A stretch of 52,004 nt of DNA. Origin: Bacilli bacterium (GTDB taxonomy: Bacteria; Bacillota; Bacilli; Paenibacillales; NBRC-103111). Location: assembly GCA_028287395.1 (NCBI GenBank), contig JAQBPR010000025.1:1-52004 (forward strand), in the 5' to 3' direction. This document shows, piece by piece, positions 1 through 9,567 of the stretch. Made by a program: the position numbers and the translations under genes. Position 1 is the stretch's first letter, and the number at the start of each line of letters is the position of its first letter. The notes beneath the pieces were generated by a model, which had not been told where the DNA came from, searched no databases, and was given only the letters and a program-made list of their open reading frames with translations.

Positions 1-489
<489 letters not shown>

Positions 490-508
490 GTGGCCATCCT
501 CTTTTCTT

Positions 509-1429
509 TTAATTTGTCCACGCGCTCGGATGATCGTCTTTCACGAGATCAAGCGATGCAGCCTGTGCATTGGCTTCAACCTGTTCGACACTTTTACAGC
601 CGGGAATAACACAGCTGACGGCTGGATGCTGCAGGCACCAAGCCAGAGCCCATTGCGCCATGCCGACACCATGCGGCACTTCGGTCTGAGCAATATGCTC
701 GGCCAAGCGCAGCTTCTCATCGATCTCATCACGGTTGCGGCTTTTTCTTACCTTATCCTCAAAAACAGTGCCAGGCTTATATTTGCCGCTTAAGTAGCCG
801 CTTGCCAATGGCACTCTTGCTAATACGCCGAGATCCTGTTCCAAACAGGAAGGAAATACACGTTGTTCAGGCGTTTGATCCAACCGATTATAGACCACTT
901 GTATAGCCTTGGCATTCACTTCAGTCGCCTTTGCAGTTTGATTCAGGTTGTCGTTGCTTCCGATTGAAATGCCTAGATTCCTTATCTTGCCCGATTGCAG
1001 CTGTTTATCCAGCATCGTCCATAAATCGTCATTATCAAAAGCCTCATCCGTTCCCGAATGAAATTGATACAGATCAATGTAGTCTGTTTGCAGTGCTTTT
1101 AAAGATTCCTCAAGCTGTACGCGTACCTCATTGGTATTCCATGCATTACTCCAGGTATCGTGCCACATGTGTCCGAATTTGGATGCTACAATCCAATCCT
1201 CGCGCCGATTCCGTGATAGGAAATCGCCGATAAAGCTTTCGGACAGATGGTGCGGGCCATAACACTCGGCCGTATCAATTAAGTTAATGCCTAAATCTTT
1301 GGCGCAAGATAGGATCGCATCCACTTCTTGCTGGGTAAAATCCTTACCCCAATCGCCTCCAAATTGCCATGTGCCGACACCCACAACTGAAACCTTCAAC
1401 TCGGTTTTACCTAATCGTCTGTATTTCAT
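509..1429 (-). CDS. Aldo/keto reductase
   Basis: Complete 306-residue aldo/keto reductase, a normal length for the family. The tetrad is intact: Asp52 and Tyr57 in LIDTAECYG, Lys84 in VASKFG and His124 in YQFHSG. The C-terminal part ([17 protein letters not shown]) matches the usual cofactor-binding end. It likely reduces a carbonyl compound with NADPH; the substrate cannot be told from sequence. It is a distinct paralogue of the reductase immediately downstream. The pair occupies the place after hemB where hemL commonly sits in related genomes. A sigma-A-like promoter with repeated ACTAAG elements lies just upstream, suggesting control by its own regulator. Confidence 0.93.
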   Translation of the reverse strand: MKYRRLGKTELKVSVVGVGTWQFGGDWGKDFTQQEVDAILSCAKDLGINLIDTAECYGPHHLSESFIGDFLSRNRREDWIVASKFGHMWHDTWSNAWNTNEVRVQLEESLKALQTDYIDLYQFHSGTDEAFDNDDLWTMLDKQLQSGKIRNLGISIGSNDNLNQTAKATEVNAKAIQVVYNRLDQTPEQRVFPSCLEQDLGVLARVPLASGYLSGKYKPGTVFEDKVRKSRNRDEIDEKLRLAEHIAQTEVPHGVGMAQWALAWCLQHPAVSCVIPGCKSVEQVEANAQAASLDLVKDDHPSAWTN

Positions 1430-1474
1430 CTTCTCACCTCGGCTGTAAAATTTGTAACACTTTTGCTTAGTTAC

Positions 1475-1503
1475 ATCTTAACTTAGTACAAAATTCATTT
1501 CAA
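1475..1503 (-). promoter_or_regulatory. Predicted sigma-A promoter of the aldo/keto reductase pair
   Basis: On the minus strand TTGAAA (1498-1503) and TAAGAT (1475-1480) are separated by exactly 17 bases, about 45 bases ahead of the start codon. A direct repeat ACTAAG-N10-ACTAAG overlaps the -10 region, and a GTAAC/GTTAC inverted repeat lies just downstream. Both are candidate operators. No regulator gene lies beside it. Confidence 0.5.
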
Positions 1504-1578
1504 ATTTGTTTGCTGTTTGCTTCTCTCTCAGCCGCTGCCTTTTTAAAATACAATTTGACATAGTACGCTTATAATTTC

Positions 1579-1626
1579 AAAAAGAACCTTTCCAGTGTGA
1601 AAAACACACCGAAAAGGTTCTTTTTT
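1579..1626. terminator. Terminator after hemB
   Basis: A hairpin pairs AAAGAACCTTTTC-like arms (AAAGAACCTTTC against GAAAAGGTTCTTTT) with an inner GTGTG/CACAC stem. It has A/T runs on both sides and sits at the end of hemB. It should end the heme operon and separate it from the reductase pair. Confidence 0.85.
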
Positions 1627-2614
1627 AACTGAGCCAGCGAGCTGCGTCTTTGGCAAAATAAGTAAGAATGATATCCGCTCCAGCACGTTTAAAACCAAGA
1701 AGCATTTCCATTACGATTGCTTTTTCATCAATCCAACCGTTTTGTGCGGCGGCTTTAACCATCGAATATTCAGCGCTGACATTGTAAGCGACGATAGGCA
1801 GGTCAAAGTTATCTCTTAAGGTGCGGATAATATCCATGTAAGCCAGCGCAGGCTTAACCATCAGCATATCTGCACCTTCCAATACGTCTGCTTCGGCCTC
1901 ACGCAAGGCTTCTCGAGCATTAGCCGGGTCCATCTGATAGGTTTTGCGATCACCGGACTGCGGGGCAGAATGGGCCGCATCACGGAATGGACCATAAAAT
2001 GCGGAAGCGTATTTGACGGAATAAGACATGATTGGCACATTTTCATAACCCGCCTCATCTAATCCGCTGCGGATCGCTTGGACAAAGCCATCCATCATAT
2101 TCGACGGAGCGATGATATCTGCCCCCGCTTGCGCTTGCGATACTGCTGTTTGGACTAACAATTCCAGAGAAAGATCATTATTAACCTCTGTTTTATTCGT
2201 TTGCGGATCATGTTGAACGACTCCACAATGACCATGATCGGTAAATTGGCAAAGGCATGTATCCGCGATAATCAGAAGTTCAGGCGCTAATTTTTTAATT
2301 TTACGCGTTGCTTGCTGGACAATACCCTGCTCTTCGTAAGCGGATGTCCCCATGGCATCTTTATGCTCCGGAACACCAAACAATAAAATCGCTTGAATGC
2401 CCAATGAGACAATTTCTTTAATTTCCTCTTCTAAGCGATCAAGTGAGTAATGAAATACACCAGGCATAGATGAAATTTCCGCTTTTATATTGCTTCCGTA
2501 CGTTACAAAAATCGGATAAACCAAATCGCTGACAGATAATTGTGTTTCTTTAACCAGGTTGCGCAGTGCTTGCGAGCCGCGCAATCTTCGATTTCGTACA
2601 TTCGGAAAACTCAT
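1625..2614 (-). CDS. hemB: Delta-aminolevulinic acid dehydratase (porphobilinogen synthase)
   Basis: Condenses two 5-aminolevulinate molecules to porphobilinogen, the second common step of tetrapyrrole synthesis, in the cytosol. The chosen start ([13 protein letters not shown]) gives 329 residues, the usual length, and has AGGAGG upstream; an in-frame ATG 48 bases earlier has no good ribosome binding site. The Schiff-base lysines are Lys201 ([12 protein letters not shown]) and Lys254 (LMVKPALAY). The zinc-type cysteines Cys120, Cys122 and Cys130 are present ([15 protein letters not shown]), so this is a zinc-dependent form. It is the last gene of the heme cluster and is followed by a terminator, with no hemL after it. 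Confidence 0.98.
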   Translation of the reverse strand: MSFPNVRNRRLRGSQALRNLVKETQLSVSDLVYPIFVTYGSNIKAEISSMPGVFHYSLDRLEEEIKEIVSLGIQAILLFGVPEHKDAMGTSAYEEQGIVQQATRKIKKLAPELLIIADTCLCQFTDHGHCGVVQHDPQTNKTEVNNDLSLELLVQTAVSQAQAGADIIAPSNMMDGFVQAIRSGLDEAGYENVPIMSYSVKYASAFYGPFRDAAHSAPQSGDRKTYQMDPANAREALREAEADVLEGADMLMVKPALAYMDIIRTLRDNFDLPIVAYNVSAEYSMVKAAAQNGWIDEKAIVMEMLLGFKRAGADIILTYFAKDAARWLS

Positions 2615-2677
2615 TTTGGCATATACCTCCTGCGGGTAGTGAGTATTTATAAAATATAGCATAGGATGGTTTAATCC

Positions 2678-4216
2678 TTAATCACGATTTGCACTGACAA
2701 TGGTATGAATAAGTGATGCGACGGTGGCTTCTTTGGCGATGTATGTGACCTGCAATCCATGAGATTGCGCAGTTTGCGCGGTAATCGGTCCAATACAAGC
2801 AATTTCAATATTAGTAAGCAAATCAAGCGGTTCTGCTATACCTAAGCTTTTTAACGCTGCAAATAAATTAGTTACAGTAGAGGAACTGGTAAATGTGATC
2901 ACATGCACCGCTTTATTGCGCAATTGCTCCAATACTTCGTCCCCATGATCCGTACAGACCACATTTTCATATACATCGACCTCAGTTACAAGCAAACCTA
3001 GCTCACGCAGCTTCTGTGGTAAAAATTCACGTGCTATATCTGCTCTGGGCAGCAAAACGCGTTGGCCCGCTTTTAGTTCCGGCAGCATGGCAGACAAAAG
3101 CTCTTCAGCTTGAAATTTGCCGGGCAGCAGATCGGTAATCAATCCTCGCTCTCGCAAAGCATCTGCAGTTTTCGGTCCGACAGCAGCGATACGAGCTTTG
3201 CTCAGCTTGCGAATGTCCAGCCCATTTTCCGTCAAGCTGCGAAAAAAATAATCCACTCCATTCACACTTGTAAAAACAACCCAGTCGTATTCGGGGAGCT
3301 GCTCCAGCGCTAGACTTAGTGCCTGTTGAGCCGCTTCATCCGACGGAGACTGCAATTGAATGACGGGGAATTCAATAGATTCCCCACCTAAATCATCGAT
3401 CATATCCACTAGCTCACTTGCTTGATTTCGCGCACGCGTAACAAGAACGCGCTTGCCGAATAACGGTTTCTTTTCAAACCAAGCCAGTTTTTCCCGCAAT
3501 TTGACGACTTCACCGACAATAATGACCGCGGGAGATTGAAAATTCGCTTCGCGTACTTGGTCGACTATCGTTTCCAGTGTTCCCGTCAGGGTTTGCTGCT
3601 CCATCCATGTTCCCCAGCGAATCAAAGCCACAGGCAGATCCGGTGTTTTTCCACAACGAATGAGCTCATCTCGGATGTTCATTAAATTAGCGACACCCAT
3701 TAAAAAGATTAATGTGCCTGTTGAATTAGCCAATTTATCCCAATTGACGTCGGAATACGTTTTATTCGTGTATTCATGACCCGTTACAATGGTAAAGGAA
3801 GAGGTGTAATCGCGATGCGTTACCGGAATACCCGCATAAGCGGGTACGCCAATCGCCGAGGTGATTCCGGGAATGATTTCAAACTCGATCTCATTGTGAG
3901 CAATTAGCTCCGCTTCCTCCCCAACGCGACCAAATACGCAAGGATCGCCGCCCTTTAAGCGAGTGACAATTTTCCCTTGCAGCGCTAAATCAACAAGCAA
4001 TTGATTAATTTCGCCTTGCTTCAGCATATGTTTATCGGGCAGCTTCCCAACGAATATTTTTTCGGTGCCTAGCTTTGCATTCATTAACAAACGCGGGCTT
4101 GCTAAACGATCATACACAATAACATCGGCTTTTTTGATTGCTTCCATACCGCGGACGGTTATTAATTTGGGATCGCCGGGGCCCGCGCCCACTAAATATA
4201 CTTTGCCTTTCTTCAT
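2678..4216 (-). CDS. cobA-hemD: Fused uroporphyrinogen-III methyltransferase / uroporphyrinogen-III synthase
   Basis: Bifunctional protein of 512 residues. The N-terminal part, to about residue 240, is a SAM-dependent uroporphyrinogen-III C-methyltransferase with VGAGPGDP, RLKGGDPCVFGR and GIPVTHRDYTSS; it makes precorrin-2. The rest, from about residue 255, is uroporphyrinogen-III synthase (HemD fold, with FTSVNGVDYFF and VITFTSSSTVTNLF), which cyclises hydroxymethylbilane. I chose the start MKKGKVYLVGAGPG, nine bases after GAGAGG. A start three codons earlier forms an ATGA overlap with hemC but touches the ribosome binding site. The fusion joins the committed siroheme step to the heme trunk. 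No frameshift is seen. Confidence 0.96.
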   Translation of the reverse strand: MKKGKVYLVGAGPGDPKLITVRGMEAIKKADVIVYDRLASPRLLMNAKLGTEKIFVGKLPDKHMLKQGEINQLLVDLALQGKIVTRLKGGDPCVFGRVGEEAELIAHNEIEFEIIPGITSAIGVPAYAGIPVTHRDYTSSFTIVTGHEYTNKTYSDVNWDKLANSTGTLIFLMGVANLMNIRDELIRCGKTPDLPVALIRWGTWMEQQTLTGTLETIVDQVREANFQSPAVIIVGEVVKLREKLAWFEKKPLFGKRVLVTRARNQASELVDMIDDLGGESIEFPVIQLQSPSDEAAQQALSLALEQLPEYDWVVFTSVNGVDYFFRSLTENGLDIRKLSKARIAAVGPKTADALRERGLITDLLPGKFQAEELLSAMLPELKAGQRVLLPRADIAREFLPQKLRELGLLVTEVDVYENVVCTDHGDEVLEQLRNKAVHVITFTSSSTVTNLFAALKSLGIAEPLDLLTNIEIACIGPITAQTAQSHGLQVTYIAKEATVASLIHTIVSANRD

Positions 4217-4221
4217 TGGCT

Positions 4222-5184
4222 TCATCCTCTCACTTCCGCCAAGATCCGTTCCGCTCCCTGCGCGATCAGGAGTTGGGCAAGCTCGGCGCCCAGCTCCTCC
4301 GGCTGTGAGCCGCTCAGCGTGGCGCGCAGCAGTTCGGCACCGTCAGGGGAACCGACGATGCCTGTGATCGTGATGATGGCGGCAGCGCCGCTCGCCATCA
4401 CGTCGGAAGCATCCGGCGCCGCTATGCTGGCATACGCGCCGATCGGCACTTGGCAGCCGCCGTGCAGGCTGCGCAGAAAGCTGCGCTCGGCGCTGACGCA
4501 GCGCGCGGTGGCTTCATGCTGGAATCTGCTCAGCAGATCCAGCATGAAGCCGTCCGCGGCGCGGCACTCTAGCCCTAGCGCGCCTTGCCCGACCGCCGGA
4601 ACGCACTCCTCGGCGGTCAAAAATGCGCTGATGCGATCAGTCCATCCCATGCGGTGTAAACCCGCAGCGGCGAGCAGGATCGCATCAAAGCCTTCCGATT
4701 CGAGCTTCTTCAGCCTCGAATCAATGTTGCCCCGGATCGATTCCACTTGCAGATCCGGGCGGTGGAATTTCAGCTGGCAGGCGCGGCGCAAGCTGCTTGT
4801 CCCCACACGCGCGCCTTCGGGGAGCGCGCTCAACCCAACATTCCCGCGTGAAATCAAGCAGTCCCGCGGATCAACACGCTCCGGAATCGCGCCGATGACT
4901 AATCCCTCCGCCAGATCAGCAGGCATATCCTTCATACTATGTACCGCAATATCAATTTCACCATCCAAAAGCGCTTGTTCAATCTCCTTAACAAACAAGC
5001 CCTTGCCGCCCACTTTGGAAAGCGTTACATCAAGGATTTGATCGCCTTTGGTGACGATTTTTTTCACTATAAATTCGCATTCCATACCTTCTCTTTGACA
5101 AACCTCCTCAAGCCGCTGTATCACTTGACCCGTTTGTGTCAAAGCCAAAGCACTCTTCCGCGTTCCCACCACAATTGTACGCAT
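4222..5184 (-). CDS. hemC: Hydroxymethylbilane synthase (porphobilinogen deaminase)
   Basis: Polymerises four porphobilinogens into hydroxymethylbilane. The 320-residue protein has the usual length. Cys244 in HGGCQVPIGA binds the dipyrromethane cofactor, and Asp86 in VHSMKDMP is the catalytic aspartate. The ATG start follows GGAAGGGG by seven bases; a TTG two codons earlier lies too close. It is in operon between sirC and cobA-hemD. Base composition is odd: about 69% GC by hand count at 4441-4620, against 37-47% in adjoining stretches, with a sharp change near 4920. The C-terminal two thirds may therefore come from a GC-rich relative by recombination (inference). The protein itself looks intact. 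Confidence 0.97.
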   Translation of the reverse strand: MRTIVVGTRKSALALTQTGQVIQRLEEVCQREGMECEFIVKKIVTKGDQILDVTLSKVGGKGLFVKEIEQALLDGEIDIAVHSMKDMPADLAEGLVIGAIPERVDPRDCLISRGNVGLSALPEGARVGTSSLRRACQLKFHRPDLQVESIRGNIDSRLKKLESEGFDAILLAAAGLHRMGWTDRISAFLTAEECVPAVGQGALGLECRAADGFMLDLLSRFQHEATARCVSAERSFLRSLHGGCQVPIGAYASIAAPDASDVMASGAAAIITITGIVGSPDGAELLRATLSGSQPEELGAELAQLLIAQGAERILAEVRG

Positions 5185-5260
5185 CTGCAAACCCCTTCCA
5201 ACTCTAAAGCCAACTTAGATCAAGCAGGCTATTCTCTAATTTTATCTTGATTCTTCCACC

Positions 5261-5962
5261 TTACAATACATCCACATCAGGCATTTCCAGCAATTGCTTC
5301 ACCAATTTGTCTTTATGCAACGCAAACTCCCCATTGCGAATCCAAGCAAGCGCCTCGGACTGCAGAACCTCCTGTAAAATTCGTCGTCTTTGCGCTGCAT
5401 CATGGATCTCTGCCTTAACGAGCAAACGGAATTCAGCTAAAAAATCAAGATAAACTTCATATTCCAACCCATATTCACCTTCAAGCTTATTGCAAATCTC
5501 AGCAGCTAATGCTGGGCTTGCACCAGAAGTAGAAACCGCAATCGCCAGCTTTCCGCGGTGAACAATGGCCGGCACAATAAAATTACCTTTTTCGGGATGA
5601 TCCACCCGATTAATCAGCTGTCCTGAAGCAAGACAATCCTGATAAATCTGTTCATTCACTACTGCGGAATTCGTAGCCGCGATGACCAAAAATGCTTCAT
5701 CGCCATCGCCTGATTCATAATTTTTGCGCACCCCTGTGACAGCACTCTGATGAATCCAGTCCGCAATGATTTCCGTCACTTCGGGACTAACCACACGAAC
5801 AAATGCCTTCGCAGCCAACAGCGAAGCAATTTTTCGTTCCGCAACCAGACCGCCGCCAACCACTACACAGTTTCTAGCGCTTAAATCAACCCACATCGGA
5901 TAATACTCTTTTCCATCATGATGGAACTCTTTCTCGTCCGCTTTCCGCTCCTTACGGCTCAT
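5261..5962 (-). CDS. sirC: Precorrin-2 dehydrogenase (SirC/Met8-type)
   Basis: NAD-dependent oxidation of precorrin-2 to sirohydrochlorin on the siroheme branch. The 233-residue protein opens with the family pattern YYPMWVDL, followed by the Rossmann motif VVVGGGLVAERKIASLL (about residues 33-49), then FLVIAATNSAVVNEQIY and NFIVPAIVHRGKLAIAVSTSGASPALA. It matches the Met8p/CysG N-terminal module without the methyltransferase part; that activity is supplied by CobA-HemD in the same operon. Whether it also chelates iron, as Met8p does, cannot be decided; no separate SirB chelatase is present here. It starts 6 bases after hemX with a GAGGA site. Confidence 0.92.
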   Translation of the reverse strand: MSRKERKADEKEFHHDGKEYYPMWVDLSARNCVVVGGGLVAERKIASLLAAKAFVRVVSPEVTEIIADWIHQSAVTGVRKNYESGDGDEAFLVIAATNSAVVNEQIYQDCLASGQLINRVDHPEKGNFIVPAIVHRGKLAIAVSTSGASPALAAEICNKLEGEYGLEYEVYLDFLAEFRLLVKAEIHDAAQRRRILQEVLQSEALAWIRNGEFALHKDKLVKQLLEMPDVDVL

Positions 5963-5968
5963 GCATCC

Positions 5969-6799
5969 TCACATCCAAATCCAGCGATGAAATTCTGACA
6001 ACAAATTAGTAACCAAAAAATTGGCAATCACAAAAGCAAATGCCCCGATATTCCACCAAGCTAATTTGCTGCCAGATAAGTGTGAAAAACGACGTTGGAG
6101 CAAATAACTCAAATAAACCAACAGCACAAACGTAGAATTTACAACCTTCGGATCCAACAGCAAATTACCTTGACCGCGCAACGCAATCCAAATCACACCA
6201 AGAACTAGAGAAAGCAATAATAAAGGAAAGCCGCAAAGGATAGCGCGAAACGTGTAGGATTCAATTTTCTCCAAACTTGGCATACGCTTCATCGCGGGTG
6301 ACCAATGCTTCACCTTCAGTTGTTTATGCAAAAACAAATACATCCCTGATAATATCGCGGCAAAAGCAAAAGCAGCATAACTGCCTATCGCAAACGAAAT
6401 ATGAATAAATAAAAGCTCATTAAAAGCTTGTCCTTGCTGCAACGCCGGTGAAATACCAGGCTTGCTGAAAAAATGAAGCGCCAGGACAGCGAAACCCACA
6501 ACATTGGCAAAAAACACTAAGGGCTCGATCCGAAAAAAGTGATTTAAGATGAGTGAGAGTGTGACCATCAACCAAGAAAATAAAAGCAATGTCTCAAACA
6601 TGGTGAAAATAAAAACAGCTCTATGCTCGAATAAATTAAATACAAGATAAGCAGTCTGCAGAACCCAAACAAAAATAAGAAGCCCTGTGCCCATACGTTT
6701 GGCTCTCCGATTCACACCCACAAAATCAGAGAAATAAAACAAGAGGCTCAAGGCATATATATAGAGTATTCCATCAAACATCCAGCTTTGAGTGACCAT
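5969..6799 (-). CDS. hemX: HemX / CcsA-like membrane protein
   Basis: Polytopic inner-membrane protein of 276 residues, with about eight hydrophobic segments (for example LLIFVWVLQTAYLVFNLF and ILCGFPLLLLSLVLGVIW). It belongs to the cytochrome c assembly family shared by CcsA, and its place between hemA and hemC matches hemX of Bacillus. In B. subtilis HemX lowers the level of glutamyl-tRNA reductase (established knowledge); here the role is inferred from family and position. AGGAGG precedes the ATG by five bases. The gene lies 68 bases from hemA, with a hairpin in between. Confidence 0.9.
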   Translation of the reverse strand: MVTQSWMFDGILYIYALSLLFYFSDFVGVNRRAKRMGTGLLIFVWVLQTAYLVFNLFEHRAVFIFTMFETLLLFSWLMVTLSLILNHFFRIEPLVFFANVVGFAVLALHFFSKPGISPALQQGQAFNELLFIHISFAIGSYAAFAFAAILSGMYLFLHKQLKVKHWSPAMKRMPSLEKIESYTFRAILCGFPLLLLSLVLGVIWIALRGQGNLLLDPKVVNSTFVLLVYLSYLLQRRFSHLSGSKLAWWNIGAFAFVIANFLVTNLLSEFHRWIWM

Positions 6800-6820
6800 C
6801 CAGTCCTCCTGCTCAAGGAT

Positions 6821-6858
6821 AAACGGCTATGCCGTCTTTTTTCAAGACGGTAGCGTTT
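6821..6858 (-). other. Intercistronic hairpin between hemA and hemX
   Basis: Imperfect inverted repeat pairing AAACG-CTA-CCGTCTT-type arms around a short T-rich loop. There is no U-tract on the minus strand, so a processing or stability element, or a partial attenuator, is more likely than a full terminator. Confidence 0.5.
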
Positions 6859-6867
6859 GTATAAGCG

Positions 6868-8259
6868 TTAAGAACCAGCCAGCAACTGCTGTCCTTGCAA
6901 AGCAAGCCGCAAAGGATGCTCTTCTTTGCCCGCTTTTTGATTATTCACTGCCTCGTTGTCAGCAGCAGCTTCAGTCAGATCTTGTTCAACCAACAGCTCT
7001 TCTAAAGCGAAAATCTTCGCAAATAAGTCTAATGCCTCATCCGCATGCCTTTCGGCTGACATTTCTTTAATCCGCAAGATCGGATCACGCAGGATTTGAT
7101 TGACTATACTCTTCGTCAGCTTGTGAATAATTTTAACTTCACGTTCATCTAAATCAGGCAATTTTTTCACCAAGCTGTCCATCGTTTCTTGATGAATCAA
7201 ATTCGTCTTCGTTTGCAAAGCTTGAATAACCGGACTTACAGCCAAGGTTTTATACCATAGCTCGTATGCCTTGATTTCATCTGTAATCATCACTTCAATT
7301 TTCGCAGCCTCTTGGCTTCGTTCAGCGAGATTGGAATCGACAATCGCTTCTAAATCATCAATATTATAAAGGAATACGTTGGAAAGCTCACTAATACTAG
7401 GATCCAAATCCCGCGGTACAGCAATATCAATCATAAACAAGGGACGCGACTTACGTTTATGCAGAACACTTTGCACTTGTTCCTTTGTTAAAACCATCTC
7501 TGAAGATCCTGTTGAACTAATCACAATATCTGCAGAAACCAGATCTTCCAGCAATTCCTCAAAAAAACCAGCTTTACCATTGAACTTGTCCGCAAGCTCA
7601 ACCGCTCTTTCAACCGTTCGATTCGTCACCAATATTTGTTCAACCCCATTGGCATGCAAATGCTTCGCGGTCAATTCACTCATTTTACCTGCACCGATAA
7701 TTAAAACCGTTTTATTCGCAAAACTGCCAAAGATACGTTTACCTAATTCTACCGCAGCATAGCTTACAGACACCGCATTTTCGCCAATGGCTGTTTCCGC
7801 ATGCGCTCGTTTAGCTAAAGTGATTGCCTGCTTGAAAAGCATGTTGAAAATCATGCCTGTTGTCTTCACTTCCTGCGCTAATAGAAACGCATCCTTCACT
7901 TGTCCCAAAATTTGCGTCTCGCCAATCACCATCGAATCAAGACCGCATGTGACATGAAACAAATGATCAATTGCTTTTTGATGCTCCAATATATATAAAT
8001 GTTTATTAAATTCTTCACGGGAGACATGAAACCATTTTTCAATAAAACCGCGTATATAATGACCGCATAAGTGCACGCGATCCACCACTGCATAAATTTC
8101 CGTGCGATTGCAGGTACTGACGACTACACATTCAAGAATGCTTTTGGTGTCTTTCAGTTCCTTTAACGCTGCGGGCAAATAGTCTGCCGCTAATGTAAAT
8201 TGCTCTCTTATTTCGACAGGCGCCGTACGATAATTTAAGCCAACAACCAAAATATGCAT
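6868..8259 (-). CDS. hemA: Glutamyl-tRNA reductase
   Basis: Reduces glutamyl-tRNA(Glu) with NADPH to glutamate-1-semialdehyde, the first committed step of C5-pathway heme synthesis. With the ATG start (MHILVVGLNYRTAP) the protein has 463 residues and the catalytic cysteine is Cys50 in VVSTCNRTE, the classical position. GLDSMVIGETQILGQVK and the NADPH motif VLIIGAGKMSELTAKHL follow. A GTG three codons earlier is less likely because AGGTG lies six bases before the ATG. It is the first gene of the heme cluster. A TATAAT-like -10 lies within 100 bases upstream, but I see no convincing -35. Confidence 0.98.
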   Translation of the reverse strand: MHILVVGLNYRTAPVEIREQFTLAADYLPAALKELKDTKSILECVVVSTCNRTEIYAVVDRVHLCGHYIRGFIEKWFHVSREEFNKHLYILEHQKAIDHLFHVTCGLDSMVIGETQILGQVKDAFLLAQEVKTTGMIFNMLFKQAITLAKRAHAETAIGENAVSVSYAAVELGKRIFGSFANKTVLIIGAGKMSELTAKHLHANGVEQILVTNRTVERAVELADKFNGKAGFFEELLEDLVSADIVISSTGSSEMVLTKEQVQSVLHKRKSRPLFMIDIAVPRDLDPSISELSNVFLYNIDDLEAIVDSNLAERSQEAAKIEVMITDEIKAYELWYKTLAVSPVIQALQTKTNLIHQETMDSLVKKLPDLDEREVKIIHKLTKSIVNQILRDPILRIKEMSAERHADEALDLFAKIFALEELLVEQDLTEAAADNEAVNNQKAGKEEHPLRLALQGQQLLAGS

Positions 8260-8367
8260 GTGTATCACCTGCCTTTGTCCGAAGTTATTCTCAAAATAAA
8301 ATTAATTATATCACATTTATACACAAATTTTAGCTGCGAATATGAATAAATTATGAATCCGCTATGG

Positions 8368-8904
8368 TTATTGCAAAAGCTTTTTACTGAACAAAGCTGC
8401 AATGGCTTTATCGCTTTTTTGGATTTTGGTGTTTTCTGATGTAATGATACTATATTCGTTGCTCGACATCAATTTCGCGTAATCTTCATATAACACATTA
8501 AACAACTTGCTTGCCTCTTGAAAAGCTTGTATTTCTTCGGGCTTCAGAAGCCTGTCTGCGCCGATTTGCAGCCGAGTAATATAATCCGTCATCCGCTGTA
8601 TGGATTGCAGCTCAGTAAAGCTCTCCGTGTCTAAAGCGATAGCTAATCGCTTATGTGTATAATTCGCGGAATACACGGCCTGCTTCAATGTATTTAGCTG
8701 CTGTGTATTCTTCAAGTTAGCTGTGTCTGCAAGTGAGCGGTCTAGCCATTCCATTTGCAATAATGTCACCTGATACAGCAGATGTGTCACGTTATGTTGA
8801 TCCGAATGCGATTTAAACTCATTGTACAGTTGATATAACGGCCAAATGACCATCAGCGAGATAATTACAACAAGAATGATTTTACTTATTCTTATTTTCC
8901 CCAT
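8368..8904 (-). CDS. Membrane-anchored protein of unknown function
   Basis: The likely start is MGKIRISKIILVV, six bases after GGAGG, giving 178 residues; the same frame is open further upstream. One transmembrane segment near the N-terminus (IILVVIISLMVIWPLYQLY) is followed by an outward, mostly helical domain of about 150 residues without cysteines. This is a signal-anchor topology. I do not recognise a family. It lies between speD and hemA on the same strand, the position of a small membrane protein in related genomes (inference). The function is unknown. Confidence 0.7.
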   Translation of the reverse strand: MGKIRISKIILVVIISLMVIWPLYQLYNEFKSHSDQHNVTHLLYQVTLLQMEWLDRSLADTANLKNTQQLNTLKQAVYSANYTHKRLAIALDTESFTELQSIQRMTDYITRLQIGADRLLKPEEIQAFQEASKLFNVLYEDYAKLMSSNEYSIITSENTKIQKSDKAIAALFSKKLLQ

Positions 8905-8966
8905 ACCCATCCTCCATATCCGGTTTATTTCATTTTTATTGTATGGGGGATGGACAAAACAAATGA

Positions 8967-8984
8967 CCATGGATTTCTCCATGG
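8967..8984 (-). terminator. Possible terminator after speD
   Basis: Perfect seven-base stem CCATGGA/TCCATGG with a four-base loop, followed on the minus strand by the T-rich TCATTTGTTTTG. It would separate speD from the downstream membrane-protein gene. Confidence 0.5.
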
Positions 8985-9021
8985 CCATCCTACGTTTATC
9001 GAATTCGTGCAGTACTTGCTT

Positions 9022-9423
9022 TTACTTCACCAATACGGCTTGTTTGATTTCTGGTGTTTCAACCTGAAGCTCGCCAAGACCGCGGATTAATTTCTTTGCA
9101 TAAACCTTATCCGGTTTAAGCACTGAAATCATGTGGTCGATCGCTAATTGCGGATCTACCGTTTCACCGCAGGTATAACAGTCCAAAGCAGCGAAACCAC
9201 GTTCAGGATAAGTGTGAATCGAAATGTGACTCTCTGACAACATAACCAATACTGTTGCTCCTTGTGGCTCGAATGCTTGAGCTTGCACTGACAACACGGT
9301 TGCCCCGCATACCTCCGCAGCTTCTACCATTTGTGCTTGTAGCCATTCTGAGTTATTGAGAAGTTCAAAATCCGCTCCCCAAGTATCTACAGCAACGTGT
9401 CTTCCGAAAGTTGAGTACTCCAT
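9022..9423 (-). CDS. speD: S-adenosylmethionine decarboxylase proenzyme (prokaryotic class)
   Basis: Produces decarboxylated SAM for spermidine synthesis. The 133-residue proenzyme self-cleaves between Glu64 and Ser65 in MLSESHISIHTYPE, and Ser65 becomes the pyruvoyl group. His70 and Cys85 (CYTCGE) are the expected processing and proton-donor residues. The start MEYSTFGRHV follows a GGAAGGGGG ribosome binding site; an upstream in-frame ATG would add 14 non-family residues. No spermidine synthase gene is adjacent. The 5' region carries a multi-stem RNA structure that can pair with the ribosome binding site, so translation is probably regulated by the leader. Confidence 0.96.
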   Translation of the reverse strand: MEYSTFGRHVAVDTWGADFELLNNSEWLQAQMVEAAEVCGATVLSVQAQAFEPQGATVLVMLSESHISIHTYPERGFAALDCYTCGETVDPQLAIDHMISVLKPDKVYAKKLIRGLGELQVETPEIKQAVLVK

Positions 9424-9438
9424 CTCTCGGTTCCCCCT

Positions 9439-9544
9439 TCCTAGGAATAAAATGTTTGATTTCATCCGCTAGGACCTACGTCATTCACTTCCCGAGGGAA
9501 AAGCCTCTCGCAACATTAAATGTCCTGAGTGAATCCTGGTTCCT
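9439..9544 (-). ncRNA. Structured speD leader RNA (riboswitch-like)
   Basis: On the minus strand the leader folds by hand into a junction. P1 is AGGAACC (9544-9538) with GGUCCU (9476-9471) and one bulged A. P1b is AUUCACU (9534-9528) with AGUGAAU (9489-9483). P2 is a small ACAU/AUGU hairpin (9523-9513). P3 is CGAGAGG (9510-9504) with CCCUCG (9498-9493). The 3' strand of P1 overlaps UCCUAG (9474-9469), which can instead pair perfectly with CUAGGA (9444-9439), the upstream edge of the speD Shine-Dalgarno sequence. Two mutually exclusive states are typical of translational riboswitches. I recognise no known class; the ligand is unknown. Confidence 0.6.
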
Positions 9545-9567
9545 ATATAGTTTTTTCAACGAGATTA

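Noticed and set aside
1555..1575. TTGACA and TATAAT on the plus strand
   Set aside because: The spacer is only nine bases, too short for a sigma-A promoter, and no gene follows on that strand.
4319..5041. A 240-codon open frame on the plus strand opposite hemC
   Set aside because: It is a by-product of the GC-rich hemC segment; its Ser/Arg/Pro-rich translation matches no protein, and hemC is unambiguous.
8295..8325. Possible PerR box over the hemA -10 region
   Set aside because: The best 15-mer matches only about 10 of 14 consensus positions in an AT-rich stretch, which is weak even though hemA is PerR-controlled in B. subtilis.
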